This document shows positions 5,945 through 12,768 of a DNA stretch of 28,356 bases, piece by piece. This stretch comes from an uncultured Blautia sp. (GTDB lineage: Bacteria > Bacillota > Clostridia > Lachnospirales > Lachnospiraceae): positions 1-28,356 of the forward strand of contig NZ_CAKROJ010000029.1 in assembly GCF_934372025.1 (NCBI RefSeq), given 5' to 3'. The translations under genes were made by a program, and so were the position numbers. The notes below the pieces were generated by a model. It searched no databases and had not been told where the DNA came from. It saw only the letters and a list, made by a program, of their open reading frames with translations. Within the stretch, counting starts at the first letter, position 1. Each line of letters opens with the position of its first letter.

Positions 5945-8719
5945 CTATCTTGGTACTTCTACCATGATATACGCTTCTACTTTGTCTTCTTCTTTGAGAT
6001 CATTAAATCCGTCAAATACAAGTCCGCATTCATATCCTGCTTTTACTTCTTTGACATCATCTTTGAAACGCTTCAGAGAACCAAGCTCGCCTTCGAAAAT
6101 CTGCTCGCCTTCTCTTGTGATACGTACCTTGCAGTTTCTCTGGAAGATACCATCCAGGACATAACTTCCTGCAATTGTTCCTACGCCGGAAGCTTTGAAG
6201 AGCTGACGAACTTCTGCATGACCGATTACTTTTTCTTCGTAAACCGGATCAAGCATACCCTTCATGGCAGCTTCTACGTCTTCGATTGCCTGGTAAATGA
6301 CTTTGTACAGACGAAGATCTACACCTTCCTGATCAGCCAGCTGTTTTGCCATCACATCCGGACGTACATTGAAACCGATGATGATCGCATTGGAAGTTGC
6401 AGCCAGAGAAACGTCAGACTCATTAACTGCACCAACACCACCGTGGATCACACGTACAACAACTTCTTCGTTGGACAGTTTGGTAAGACTCTGTTTTACG
6501 GCTTCTACAGATCCCTGTACGTCTGCTTTGACAATAATCGGCAGTTCCTTAAGATCACTTGCCTGGATCTGATCAAACAGATTATCCAGTGAAAGCTTGC
6601 CTTTTGTTTCTTCAAGCAGATGCTTTTTGTTTTCTGTTACGAATGTTGCTGCAAAGTTCTTGGCTTCTTTATCGCTTGGGAATGCCATCAGGATCTCACC
6701 TGCATTCGGCACATCGCTGAGTCCGAGGATCTCAACCGGTGTTGACGGTCCAGCCTCTTTCACTCTTCTTCCTCTGTCATCCATCATTGCACGCACTTTA
6801 CCGCTGCATGCTCCTGCTGCAATGAAATCTCCTACATGGAGTGTACCCTTCTGAACAAGAATTGTAGCAACCGGTCCCTTACCTTTGTCAAGCTGTGCCT
6901 CGATAACAAGACCTCTTGCCGCACGGTTCGGATTTGCCTTGAGCTCAAGTACTTCTGCTGAAAGAAGGATCATTTCAAGCAGTGTATCGATTCCTTCTCC
7001 TGTATGAGCAGATACCGGTACAAAAATGGTGCTTCCGCCCCAGTCTTCCGGGATCAGTTCGTACTCGGAAAGTTCCTGTTTTACTCGTTCTACGTTTGCA
7101 CTCGGTTTATCGATCTTGTTGATCGCAACGATGATCTCTACGCCTGCGGCTTTTGCATGACTGATTGCCTCAACGGTCTGCGGCATAACACCATCGTCTG
7201 CTGCAACAACAAGTACTGCGATATCTGTGGAGTTTGCACCACGCATACGCATTGCTGTAAATGCTTCATGTCCCGGTGTATCCAGGAATGTGATCTTCTG
7301 GTTATTGATCTCAACTACGGATGCACCGATATGCTGTGTGATTCCACCAGCTTCTCCTCTGGTTACATGTGTATTACGGATTGCATCCAGAAGAGATGTT
7401 TTACCATGGTCAACGTGACCCATAACACAGACTACCGGAGGTCTGGAAACCATTGTTGCTTCGTCTTCATCTTCTTCTTTGAGAAGTTCTTCGATAACGT
7501 CTACTTTTTCTTCCGGTTCTGCGATAATGTCATAATCAAGTGCGATTTCCTGTGCTTTTTCAAAATCGATCTCATGGTTTACAGTTACCATGACACCTTC
7601 GAGGAAAAGTTTCTTTACGATCACAGACGGCTGCATCTTCATAGCTTCTGCGAGCTCACGGATCGTCATTTTCTCCGGAAGTGTGATTTCTTTTACTTCT
7701 GGTTTCTTCTCTTCCTGTTTTGGCTGAGGAGTCGGTTTCTGAAGAGCCTTCGGAATTCTGGAAAGATTTCTTTTGCCGCCCTGGTTTGGTCTGTTATGAC
7801 CGGCACCGGATTTTTCGAAATCTTTTTTCTTGTTCTTGTTCTCTCTGTCGCGCTCTCTCTTGCTGTCCTTGGAAGTCTTGGTCAGTTCTGGTGTGAATAC
7901 AGCGTCGTTGTCTCTTCTTCCGCCACCGGATCTCTGTCCGCCACGGTTGTTTCCGTTGTTTCCACCAAAGCGTCCTTCGCCTCTGTTATCCGGTCTTCCG
8001 TTTCCGCCCTGCTGTGGTCTTCCCTGACCACCCTGCTGCGGACGGCCCTGGCCTCTCATCGGACGGCCTCCGCCTTCACCCTGGCGTACCGGACGGCCTT
8101 CACCCTGCGGTCTTGCCGGACGGTTTCCACCACGGTTCTGGTTCTGTCCGCCGTTTCCGTTACGGTCAGAAAATCTTCTCTCACCTCCGCGGAAATCACG
8201 GTTTCCTCTGTTGTCACCACGATTCTCACCGCGTCCGTCACGATTGTCTCTTCCCTGACGGTTCTGGTTTCTGTTGTTATTGTTGTAGCTTCCCTGCTCT
8301 GTTCTCTGCGGTCTTGCCTGGTTCTGTGCAGGTGCTGCCGGCTTCTGCTCTGCCGGTTTCTTTGTTTCCTGTGTTTCAGGCTGTGCTGCTGTAGCTGGTT
8401 TCTTCGGTGCTGCTTCTGCTGCCGGTTTCTGTTCTGCCGGTTTTACAGCCTGCTCTTTCTGCTGCGGTTTTGCAGCCGGTTTTTTATCTGCAGTCGGACG
8501 TTTCGGTCTGTTTTTGCCTCCGTCACTTGCATTCTGCGCGTGATATACACGAATAATATTTTTTTTCTTTTTGGGAGCCTCTGTCTTTTCTGCTTCCGGT
8601 TTGGTTGTTACCATCTTTTCATCTGTTCTGGAATTATCCACCTTGGTAATCTGCTCCTTTCCCCTTTGTGATAAATGTTCTTTTATTCTGGCAGGTTCAT
8701 GCTCTCTGCTCTTCGGCAC
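5945..8719 (-). CDS. infB: translation initiation factor IF-2
   Basis: GTPase that brings initiator fMet-tRNA to the 30S subunit and promotes subunit joining. The 924-aa protein has a basic N-terminus, an Ala/Pro/Lys/Glu-rich stretch (about 75-135), an Arg/Gly/Gln/Asn-rich low-complexity stretch (about 140-270), one IF2_N domain (about 348-400), then the G domain with GHVDHGKT at 434-441, DTPGH at 480-484 and NKID at 534-537, and domains II to IV. The first IF2_N domain common in other IF2 proteins is not recognisable. The start is a GTG 7 bases after GGAGG; an out-of-frame ATG begins two bases earlier. An in-frame ATG at codon 36 is an alternative start, but it lacks the strong ribosome site. 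Confidence 0.96.
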   Translation of the reverse strand: MPKSREHEPARIKEHLSQRGKEQITKVDNSRTDEKMVTTKPEAEKTEAPKKKKNIIRVYHAQNASDGGKNRPKRPTADKKPAAKPQQKEQAVKPAEQKPAAEAAPKKPATAAQPETQETKKPAEQKPAAPAQNQARPQRTEQGSYNNNNRNQNRQGRDNRDGRGENRGDNRGNRDFRGGERRFSDRNGNGGQNQNRGGNRPARPQGEGRPVRQGEGGGRPMRGQGRPQQGGQGRPQQGGNGRPDNRGEGRFGGNNGNNRGGQRSGGGRRDNDAVFTPELTKTSKDSKRERDRENKNKKKDFEKSGAGHNRPNQGGKRNLSRIPKALQKPTPQPKQEEKKPEVKEITLPEKMTIRELAEAMKMQPSVIVKKLFLEGVMVTVNHEIDFEKAQEIALDYDIIAEPEEKVDVIEELLKEEDEDEATMVSRPPVVCVMGHVDHGKTSLLDAIRNTHVTRGEAGGITQHIGASVVEINNQKITFLDTPGHEAFTAMRMRGANSTDIAVLVVAADDGVMPQTVEAISHAKAAGVEIIVAINKIDKPSANVERVKQELSEYELIPEDWGGSTIFVPVSAHTGEGIDTLLEMILLSAEVLELKANPNRAARGLVIEAQLDKGKGPVATILVQKGTLHVGDFIAAGACSGKVRAMMDDRGRRVKEAGPSTPVEILGLSDVPNAGEILMAFPSDKEAKNFAATFVTENKKHLLEETKGKLSLDNLFDQIQASDLKELPIIVKADVQGSVEAVKQSLTKLSNEEVVVRVIHGGVGAVNESDVSLAATSNAIIIGFNVRPDVMAKQLADQEGVDLRLYKVIYQAIEDVEAAMKGMLDPVYEEKVIGHAEVRQLFKASGVGTIAGSYVLDGIFQRNCKVRITREGEQIFEGELGSLKRFKDDVKEVKAGYECGLVFDGFNDLKEEDKVEAYIMVEVPR

Positions 8720-8731
8720 ATTGATTCCTCC
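8717..8731 (-). promoter_or_regulatory. ribosome binding site of infB with two overlapping start codons
   Basis: GGAGG (8731-8727) is followed at 5 bases by an ATG (8721-8719) that opens only a 12-codon frame ending at 8683. At 7 bases it is followed by a GTG (8719-8717) that opens the infB frame. The two codons share one base, so one ribosome site serves competing starts. Confidence 0.7.
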
Positions 8732-8762
8732 TTCACGCCAATGATTCCGGATCTTGTTTCAG

Positions 8763-9077
8763 TTACTGCTGTTTCTCCAGTTCCTTTATCATTGCTTTCG
8801 CAAAGTTCTCATCCTGTACCGCCAGACTGGCACGAAATTCCTTGCCGCAGAATTTTCCCAGTTCCTCTTTATCAGCGAGGAAATATACCGGTACTTCGTA
8901 AAATTCACACATGTTGCGGAATTTTTTTCTGGTGTTCTCGGATGCGTCTGCCGCAACCAGTACCAGAAAACCTTTTCCACTCTTCACAGATTTCTCTGTT
9001 GAGAATTCTCCGCTGGCAACTTTGCCTGCTTTTGTGGCAAGCCCCAGCAGCGATAACACTTTATTGTTGTTTTTCAA
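8763..9077 (-). CDS. ylxQ: L7Ae/L30e-family RNA-binding protein YlxQ
   Basis: Small 104-aa protein of the L7Ae/L30e fold, a family that binds kink-turn RNA. The N-terminal LLGLATKAGKVASGE and the central FLVLVAADASENTRKKF segments match the conserved core of YlxQ/YbxF-type proteins. It overlaps ylxR by 17 bases and precedes infB by 43. The exact role of YlxQ is not established. Its place among ribosome and transcription factors suggests a role in rRNA or ribosome assembly, which is inference. Confidence 0.9.
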   Translation of the reverse strand: MKNNNKVLSLLGLATKAGKVASGEFSTEKSVKSGKGFLVLVAADASENTRKKFRNMCEFYEVPVYFLADKEELGKFCGKEFRASLAVQDENFAKAMIKELEKQQ

Positions 9078-9342
9078 TATGATTTAACTCCTTTTTCAGG
9101 CCTTCATAGACCTCATCCGGTATTGCGGTCTTGAGTGACCGCTCCAGTCCCCGGCTCTTTACGGCTTTCTCCAGACATTCTTCGGAAAGACAGACATATG
9201 CGCCTCTTCCGTTTTTTCTGCCTGTTGCATCAAGCACGATCTCATTCTCCGGGGTCTTTACTACTCGGATCATTTCTTTCTTACTTTTCATTTCTCTGCA
9301 TCCGGTACACTGGCGCAGAGGTGTTTTGCTCTTTGTCTTCAT
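9061..9342 (-). CDS. ylxR: YlxR / RNase P modulator RnpM family protein
   Basis: Small basic protein of 93 aa with the family motif PLRQCTGCREMKSKKEMIRVV near the N-terminus and GRKNGRGAYVCLSEEC in the middle. The paired cysteines (CTGC) and the RGAYVC motif are typical of YlxR. As I recall, the Bacillus homologue was renamed RnpM because it binds RNase P RNA and modulates RNase P activity; that is from memory, not visible here. It starts 3 bases after the nusA stop and overlaps ylxQ by 17 bases. The rnpB gene is also in this window at the right edge. Confidence 0.93.
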   Translation of the reverse strand: MKTKSKTPLRQCTGCREMKSKKEMIRVVKTPENEIVLDATGRKNGRGAYVCLSEECLEKAVKSRGLERSLKTAIPDEVYEGLKKELNHIEKQQ

Positions 9343-9345
9343 AAA

Positions 9346-10524
9346 TTATTCTTCTGTAGCTTCTTCTTCGGAAACTTCTTCTGCTTCTTCAGTTTCTGTC
9401 TCTTCCGTTTCTTTTTCTACAGCATCCTCTTCTCTGTCTGCGTCCTCATCGTAGTACTCTTCTTCATCATAATCGTACAGATCACCAGACTCTTTTGCCT
9501 GTGTCTCACTCTTGATGTCGATCTTGAATCCTGTCAGACGGGCTGCCAGACGTGCATTCTGTCCTTCCTTACCAATTGCAAGAGACAGCTGATAATCCGG
9601 AACAACAACCAGCGCTGTCTTTTCATCCGGATCTGCCATAACAGCAATTACTTTTGCCGGGCTCAGGGCATTCTCGATCAGGATCGCCGGGTTTTCATCC
9701 CAGTTGATGATGTCGATCTTTTCGCCGCGGAGTTCTTCTACGATAGAATTAACTCTTGCACCGTTCATACCAACGCATGCGCCGACCGGATCAACGTCCG
9801 GATCATTGCTCCATACAGCGATTTTTGTACGGGAACCTGCTTCACGGGCAATGCTCTTGATCTCAACAGTTCCGTCCTTGACTTCTGCAACTTCTGATTC
9901 GAAGAGGCGTTTTACAAGTCCCGGATGTGTTCTGGAAAGAAGGATACGTGGTCCCTTCGGAGTGTCTTTTACCTCAAGGATATAAACCTTGATTCTCTGT
10001 GTAGGTTCGAACTCTTCGCCCTTCACCTGTTCATTTTCGCCAAGAATACCGTCTGCCTTGCCAAGGTTTACACTGACATTTTTGCCCATTACACGCTGAA
10101 CGATACCTGTAACAACTTCTTTCTCCATTCCGTAATACTGATCGTAAAGAACCTTACGTTCTTCTTCACGGATTTTCTGAAGGATTACGTTTTTGGCATT
10201 CTGTGTTGCAATACGTCCAAACTCTTTGGAATGGATCTCAACTCTGATCATATCACCGAGTTCAGCATTTGTATTGATCTTCTGTGCCTCTGTCAGTGAG
10301 ATCTCCAGTGCCGGATCCTCTACAAATTCTTTAACTTCGCGTTCTGCATAAACACTGAAATCACATGTTTCCGGGTTGATCGTCACATGCACGTTATCCG
10401 CTTTACCGAAATGGTTCTTGCAAGCCTGGATCAGGGACTGCTCAATAGCACCCAGTAATGTATCCTTGCTGATGTTTTTTTCTTTTTCCAGGATATCCAG
10501 GGCTTCCATTAACTCTTTGTTCAT
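9346..10524 (-). CDS. nusA: transcription termination/antitermination factor NusA
   Basis: Binds RNA polymerase and nascent RNA and controls pausing, intrinsic termination and rRNA antitermination. The 392-aa protein shows the N-terminal polymerase-binding domain (about 1-125), an S1 domain (about 133-200) and two KH domains with GMNGARV at 252-258 and AIGKEGQNARLAA at 316-328. It ends with a very acidic tail (about 348-392, mostly Glu and Asp with several Tyr). It lacks the C-terminal repeats of the E. coli protein, as usual in Firmicutes. A GGAGG site precedes the ATG. It lies 46 bases after rimP in the leader-controlled operon. Confidence 0.97.
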   Translation of the reverse strand: MNKELMEALDILEKEKNISKDTLLGAIEQSLIQACKNHFGKADNVHVTINPETCDFSVYAEREVKEFVEDPALEISLTEAQKINTNAELGDMIRVEIHSKEFGRIATQNAKNVILQKIREEERKVLYDQYYGMEKEVVTGIVQRVMGKNVSVNLGKADGILGENEQVKGEEFEPTQRIKVYILEVKDTPKGPRILLSRTHPGLVKRLFESEVAEVKDGTVEIKSIAREAGSRTKIAVWSNDPDVDPVGACVGMNGARVNSIVEELRGEKIDIINWDENPAILIENALSPAKVIAVMADPDEKTALVVVPDYQLSLAIGKEGQNARLAARLTGFKIDIKSETQAKESGDLYDYDEEEYYDEDADREEDAVEKETEETETEEAEEVSEEEATEE

Positions 10525-10570
10525 TTTTGTTATTTCCTCCTCATTTTATCAAAGCATATCTGAATCGTAT

Positions 10571-11035
10571 CTAAAATTCAATTGCCAGTCGAATCAGGGC
10601 AATATCCTTCCTGTCAAATGTGCGTAAGTGTCCGTCCTCATCGATCGTTACACTGCTTTCATCATACGCATTTAAAACTCCACAGAATTCTTTCTGCTTC
10701 TCAATTGGACGATAGGTGCGGATCTCTACCAGTTTGCCCATGCTTCTGACAAAATCTTTTTCCTTCTTCAGAGGTCTGTCAAGACCCGGTGAACTGATTT
10801 CCATGATATAGCTGTCTTCAATAAAATCATTCTCATCCAGTTTATCACTGAACGCTCTGCTGACCGCTTCACAGTCATTAACTGTGATTCCGCCCGGTTT
10901 GTCAATGTATCCTCTCAGGTACCAGTTGCCTGCTTCCTTTACGTATTCTACATCTACCAGTTCAAATCCCTGGCTTTCCACGATCGGTGCCAGCATTGCT
11001 TCTGCTTTCTGTTCATATTCATCTCGTCTGCTCAT
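10571..11035 (-). CDS. rimP: ribosome maturation factor RimP
   Basis: Assists maturation of the 30S subunit. The 154-aa product has the family motif MEISSPGLDRPL in the middle and a typical N-terminus (MSRRDEYEQKAEAMLAPIVE). I chose the ATG at 11035 because AGGTGG lies 5 bases upstream. A longer in-frame start at 11116 would lie almost at the predicted transcription start and would read through the leader terminator hairpin, so I reject it. It is the first gene of the nusA-infB operon. Confidence 0.95.
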   Translation of the reverse strand: MSRRDEYEQKAEAMLAPIVESQGFELVDVEYVKEAGNWYLRGYIDKPGGITVNDCEAVSRAFSDKLDENDFIEDSYIMEISSPGLDRPLKKEKDFVRSMGKLVEIRTYRPIEKQKEFCGVLNAYDESSVTIDEDGHLRTFDRKDIALIRLAIEF

Positions 11036-11072
11036 ATTTCCACCTGCCTTTCGCACATCCGGACCATCTCGC

Positions 11073-11100
11073 AAAAAGAGTGGACCGAAGTCCACTCTCT
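11073..11100 (-). terminator. terminator-like hairpin in the rimP-nusA leader (candidate attenuator)
   Basis: In the RNA sense, GAGUGGAC and GUCCACUC pair perfectly around a UUCG tetraloop, with about three further pairs at the base, and run straight into five U residues. It lies about 20 to 47 bases after the predicted start of transcription and 38 bases before rimP. An intrinsic terminator between a promoter and its operon suggests attenuation. Control by NusA itself, reported for the Bacillus operon as I recall, is inference here. Confidence 0.8.
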
Positions 11101-11125
11101 TGTTGTCCGTTATCATGTTATTCTC

Positions 11126-11154
11126 ATTCTAGCACCATATAATAGGAAAAGCAA
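11126..11154 (-). promoter_or_regulatory. sigma-A promoter of the rimP-nusA-infB operon
   Basis: TTGCTT (11154-11149), a 17-base spacer and TAGAAT (11131-11126). Predicted transcription start near 11119, giving a leader of about 84 bases to the rimP start. Confidence 0.7.
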
Positions 11155-11174
11155 GGCTTTTTTGCCAAAATGAA

Positions 11175-12587
11175 TTATTCCTTACCGTTAAAGCAGTATG
11201 TACATACCTTGCATGGCTCAATTCCGATAGACTCCAGAAGGTCATCCAGTCTGTGATAACGAAGGGTTGTAAAGTTCTGCATTTTGCAGATATCCTGCAC
11301 CATCTGCTCGTATTTTTCTGTACGCGGATCTGCATACTCATCCAGGATTTCCTGCGGACAGTTCGGTCCTTCTCTTTTCTCGATCACCTGACGGGCGATC
11401 AGTTCCATTTCTGATTTGGAACGGGAGAAATTCAGGTATTTGCATCCATACATGATCGGAGGGCAGGCAGGACGTACATGCACTTCTTTCGCACCGCTGC
11501 TGTAAAGGAACTCTGTTGTCTCGCGGAGCTGTGTTCCACGTACAATAGAATCATCGATGAGAAGAAGTTTTTTGTCCTTAATCAATGCACGCACCGGGAT
11601 CAGTTTCATTTTGGCGATCAGATTACGCTGCTTCTGATTAGTCGGCATAAAGGATCTCGGCCAGGTAGGTGTATATTTAATAAACGGTCTTGCATAAGGA
11701 GTACCGGATTCGTTTGCATAGCCGATAGCATGCGCAATACCGGAATCCGGAACACCGGCTACAATATCCGGATGAACAGAATCGCCGTCTCTTTTTGCAA
11801 GCATGCTTCCACAGCGGTAACGCATTTCTTCTACATTCACACCTTCATAAGATGCTGTCGGATATCCGTAGTAAACCCAGAGGAAGGAACAGATTTTCAT
11901 CTTCTTTCCAGGTTCTACCAGTGTTTTGACACCATCTGCTGTAACAAAGACAATCTCGCCAGGTCCCAGTTCTTTATAATCTTCATATCCCAGATTGATA
12001 TAGGCATGGCTCTCAAAGGACACGCAATAGGAACCTTCTTTATGTCCGATCTCAACAGGAGTTCTGCCCATCTTGTCACGGGCAGCATAAATTCCGTCTT
12101 TTGTCAGAAGCACCAGTGTCATAGAACCTTCGATCAGTCCCTGTACGTACTGGATACCTTCCACGAAATTGTCTTTTTCACAGATCAGCGCTGCAATCAA
12201 CTCTGTTACGTTGACTGTTCCGTTGGTCATTTCCTGGAAATGTACCTTTGTGGTATCATACATCTTCTGCAGAAGTTCATCATAGTTGTTGATCTTTCCT
12301 ACAAAAGTAAGGGCAAAACTTCCAATCCTTGAACTGAACAGAAGTGGCTGCGGCTCATAATCAGAAATACATCCGATTCCCATGTTTCCTTTCATGGAAC
12401 CTACATCTCCGTCAAATTTTGTACGGAATGGTGTGTTCTCAATGTTGTGGATGGCACGGTCAAATCCGTTTTCTCCATATACAGCCATACCGCCGCGACG
12501 TGTGCCCAGATGGGAATGATAATCCACTCCGTAAAAGAGCTCCAGTACGCAGTCTTCTTTTGATGCTACTCCAAAAAATCCGCTCAT
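11175..12587 (-). CDS. PurF-like amidophosphoribosyltransferase paralogue with altered glutaminase domain
   Basis: The 470-aa protein aligns along its length with glutamine PRPP amidotransferase, which makes phosphoribosylamine in purine synthesis. The C-terminal phosphoribosyltransferase half looks intact: GVPDSGIAHAIGYA (278-291), KYTPTWPRSFMP (304-315) and the PRPP loop LLLIDDSIVRGTQ (341-353). Candidate Fe-S ligands Cys233, Cys382, Cys459, Cys462 and Cys465 are present. The N-terminal half begins MSGFFG instead of MCGIxG, so the catalytic Cys is Ser. HRGQE, GHxRYST and the NG oxyanion segment are also absent (TRRGG, GIGCIS and FVGKIN instead). A GAGGAG site supports this start, so a Cys start was not missed. 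The gene stands alone with its own promoter and no pur neighbours. It may use ammonia, act as a regulator, or have another amine-transfer role. Confidence 0.85.
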   Translation of the reverse strand: MSGFFGVASKEDCVLELFYGVDYHSHLGTRRGGMAVYGENGFDRAIHNIENTPFRTKFDGDVGSMKGNMGIGCISDYEPQPLLFSSRIGSFALTFVGKINNYDELLQKMYDTTKVHFQEMTNGTVNVTELIAALICEKDNFVEGIQYVQGLIEGSMTLVLLTKDGIYAARDKMGRTPVEIGHKEGSYCVSFESHAYINLGYEDYKELGPGEIVFVTADGVKTLVEPGKKMKICSFLWVYYGYPTASYEGVNVEEMRYRCGSMLAKRDGDSVHPDIVAGVPDSGIAHAIGYANESGTPYARPFIKYTPTWPRSFMPTNQKQRNLIAKMKLIPVRALIKDKKLLLIDDSIVRGTQLRETTEFLYSSGAKEVHVRPACPPIMYGCKYLNFSRSKSEMELIARQVIEKREGPNCPQEILDEYADPRTEKYEQMVQDICKMQNFTTLRYHRLDDLLESIGIEPCKVCTYCFNGKE

Positions 12588-12642
12588 AATATACTCCTCT
12601 CTGCTTTTTCAGATTTACATTCATACATCCATAATCCTTACC

Positions 12643-12672
12643 AGTATAGCATACGAATTTCAGGAATATCAA
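12643..12672 (-). promoter_or_regulatory. sigma-A promoter of the purF-like gene
   Basis: TTGATA (12672-12667), an 18-base spacer and TATACT (12648-12643) preceded by TGC. The leader to the start codon is about 50 bases. Confidence 0.7.
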
Positions 12673-12686
12673 TCCGTTCAACGGAT
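12672..12686. repeat. 15-bp perfect palindrome abutting the -35 box
   Basis: ATCCGTT and AACGGAT flank a single central base. The repeat touches the -35 hexamer of the purF-like promoter, a common place for a repressor or activator site. It does not match the Bacillus PurR box that I know (CCGAAC core). The regulator is unknown. Confidence 0.5.
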
Positions 12687-12768
12687 ATTTCAGAATAAAC
12701 TATAAGGCTATAAGCTACGTTTATAAAAGCAGGCGCACTCATAACAGGAAAGCAAAAAACACTGTGGT

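Noticed and set aside
7004..8671. 555-codon open frame antisense to infB on the plus strand
   Set aside because: It mirrors the repetitive, biased composition of the infB N-terminal arm, has a Ser/Val/Cys/Phe-rich low-complexity product without recognisable domains, and has no ribosome site.
8600..8719. Possible frameshift destroying the first IF2_N domain of infB
   Set aside because: Other frames of this stretch stop quickly and do not encode an IF2_N-like sequence, so absence of the domain is more likely natural variation.
11036..11116. 27-residue N-terminal extension of RimP
   Set aside because: The upstream start lies about three bases from the predicted transcription start, and the extension would be translated from the leader terminator hairpin; the ATG at 11035 has a good ribosome site.
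11145..11174. Possible terminator after the purF-like gene (GGC-A6-GCC then TTGCTTTT)
   Set aside because: The stem has only three to four pairs and overlaps the -35 region of the rimP promoter, so I cannot support it.
12673..12768. Terminator for parC
   Set aside because: Only A/T-rich imperfect repeats such as ATAAAC/GTTTAT are found; no GC-rich stem followed by a T run is visible.
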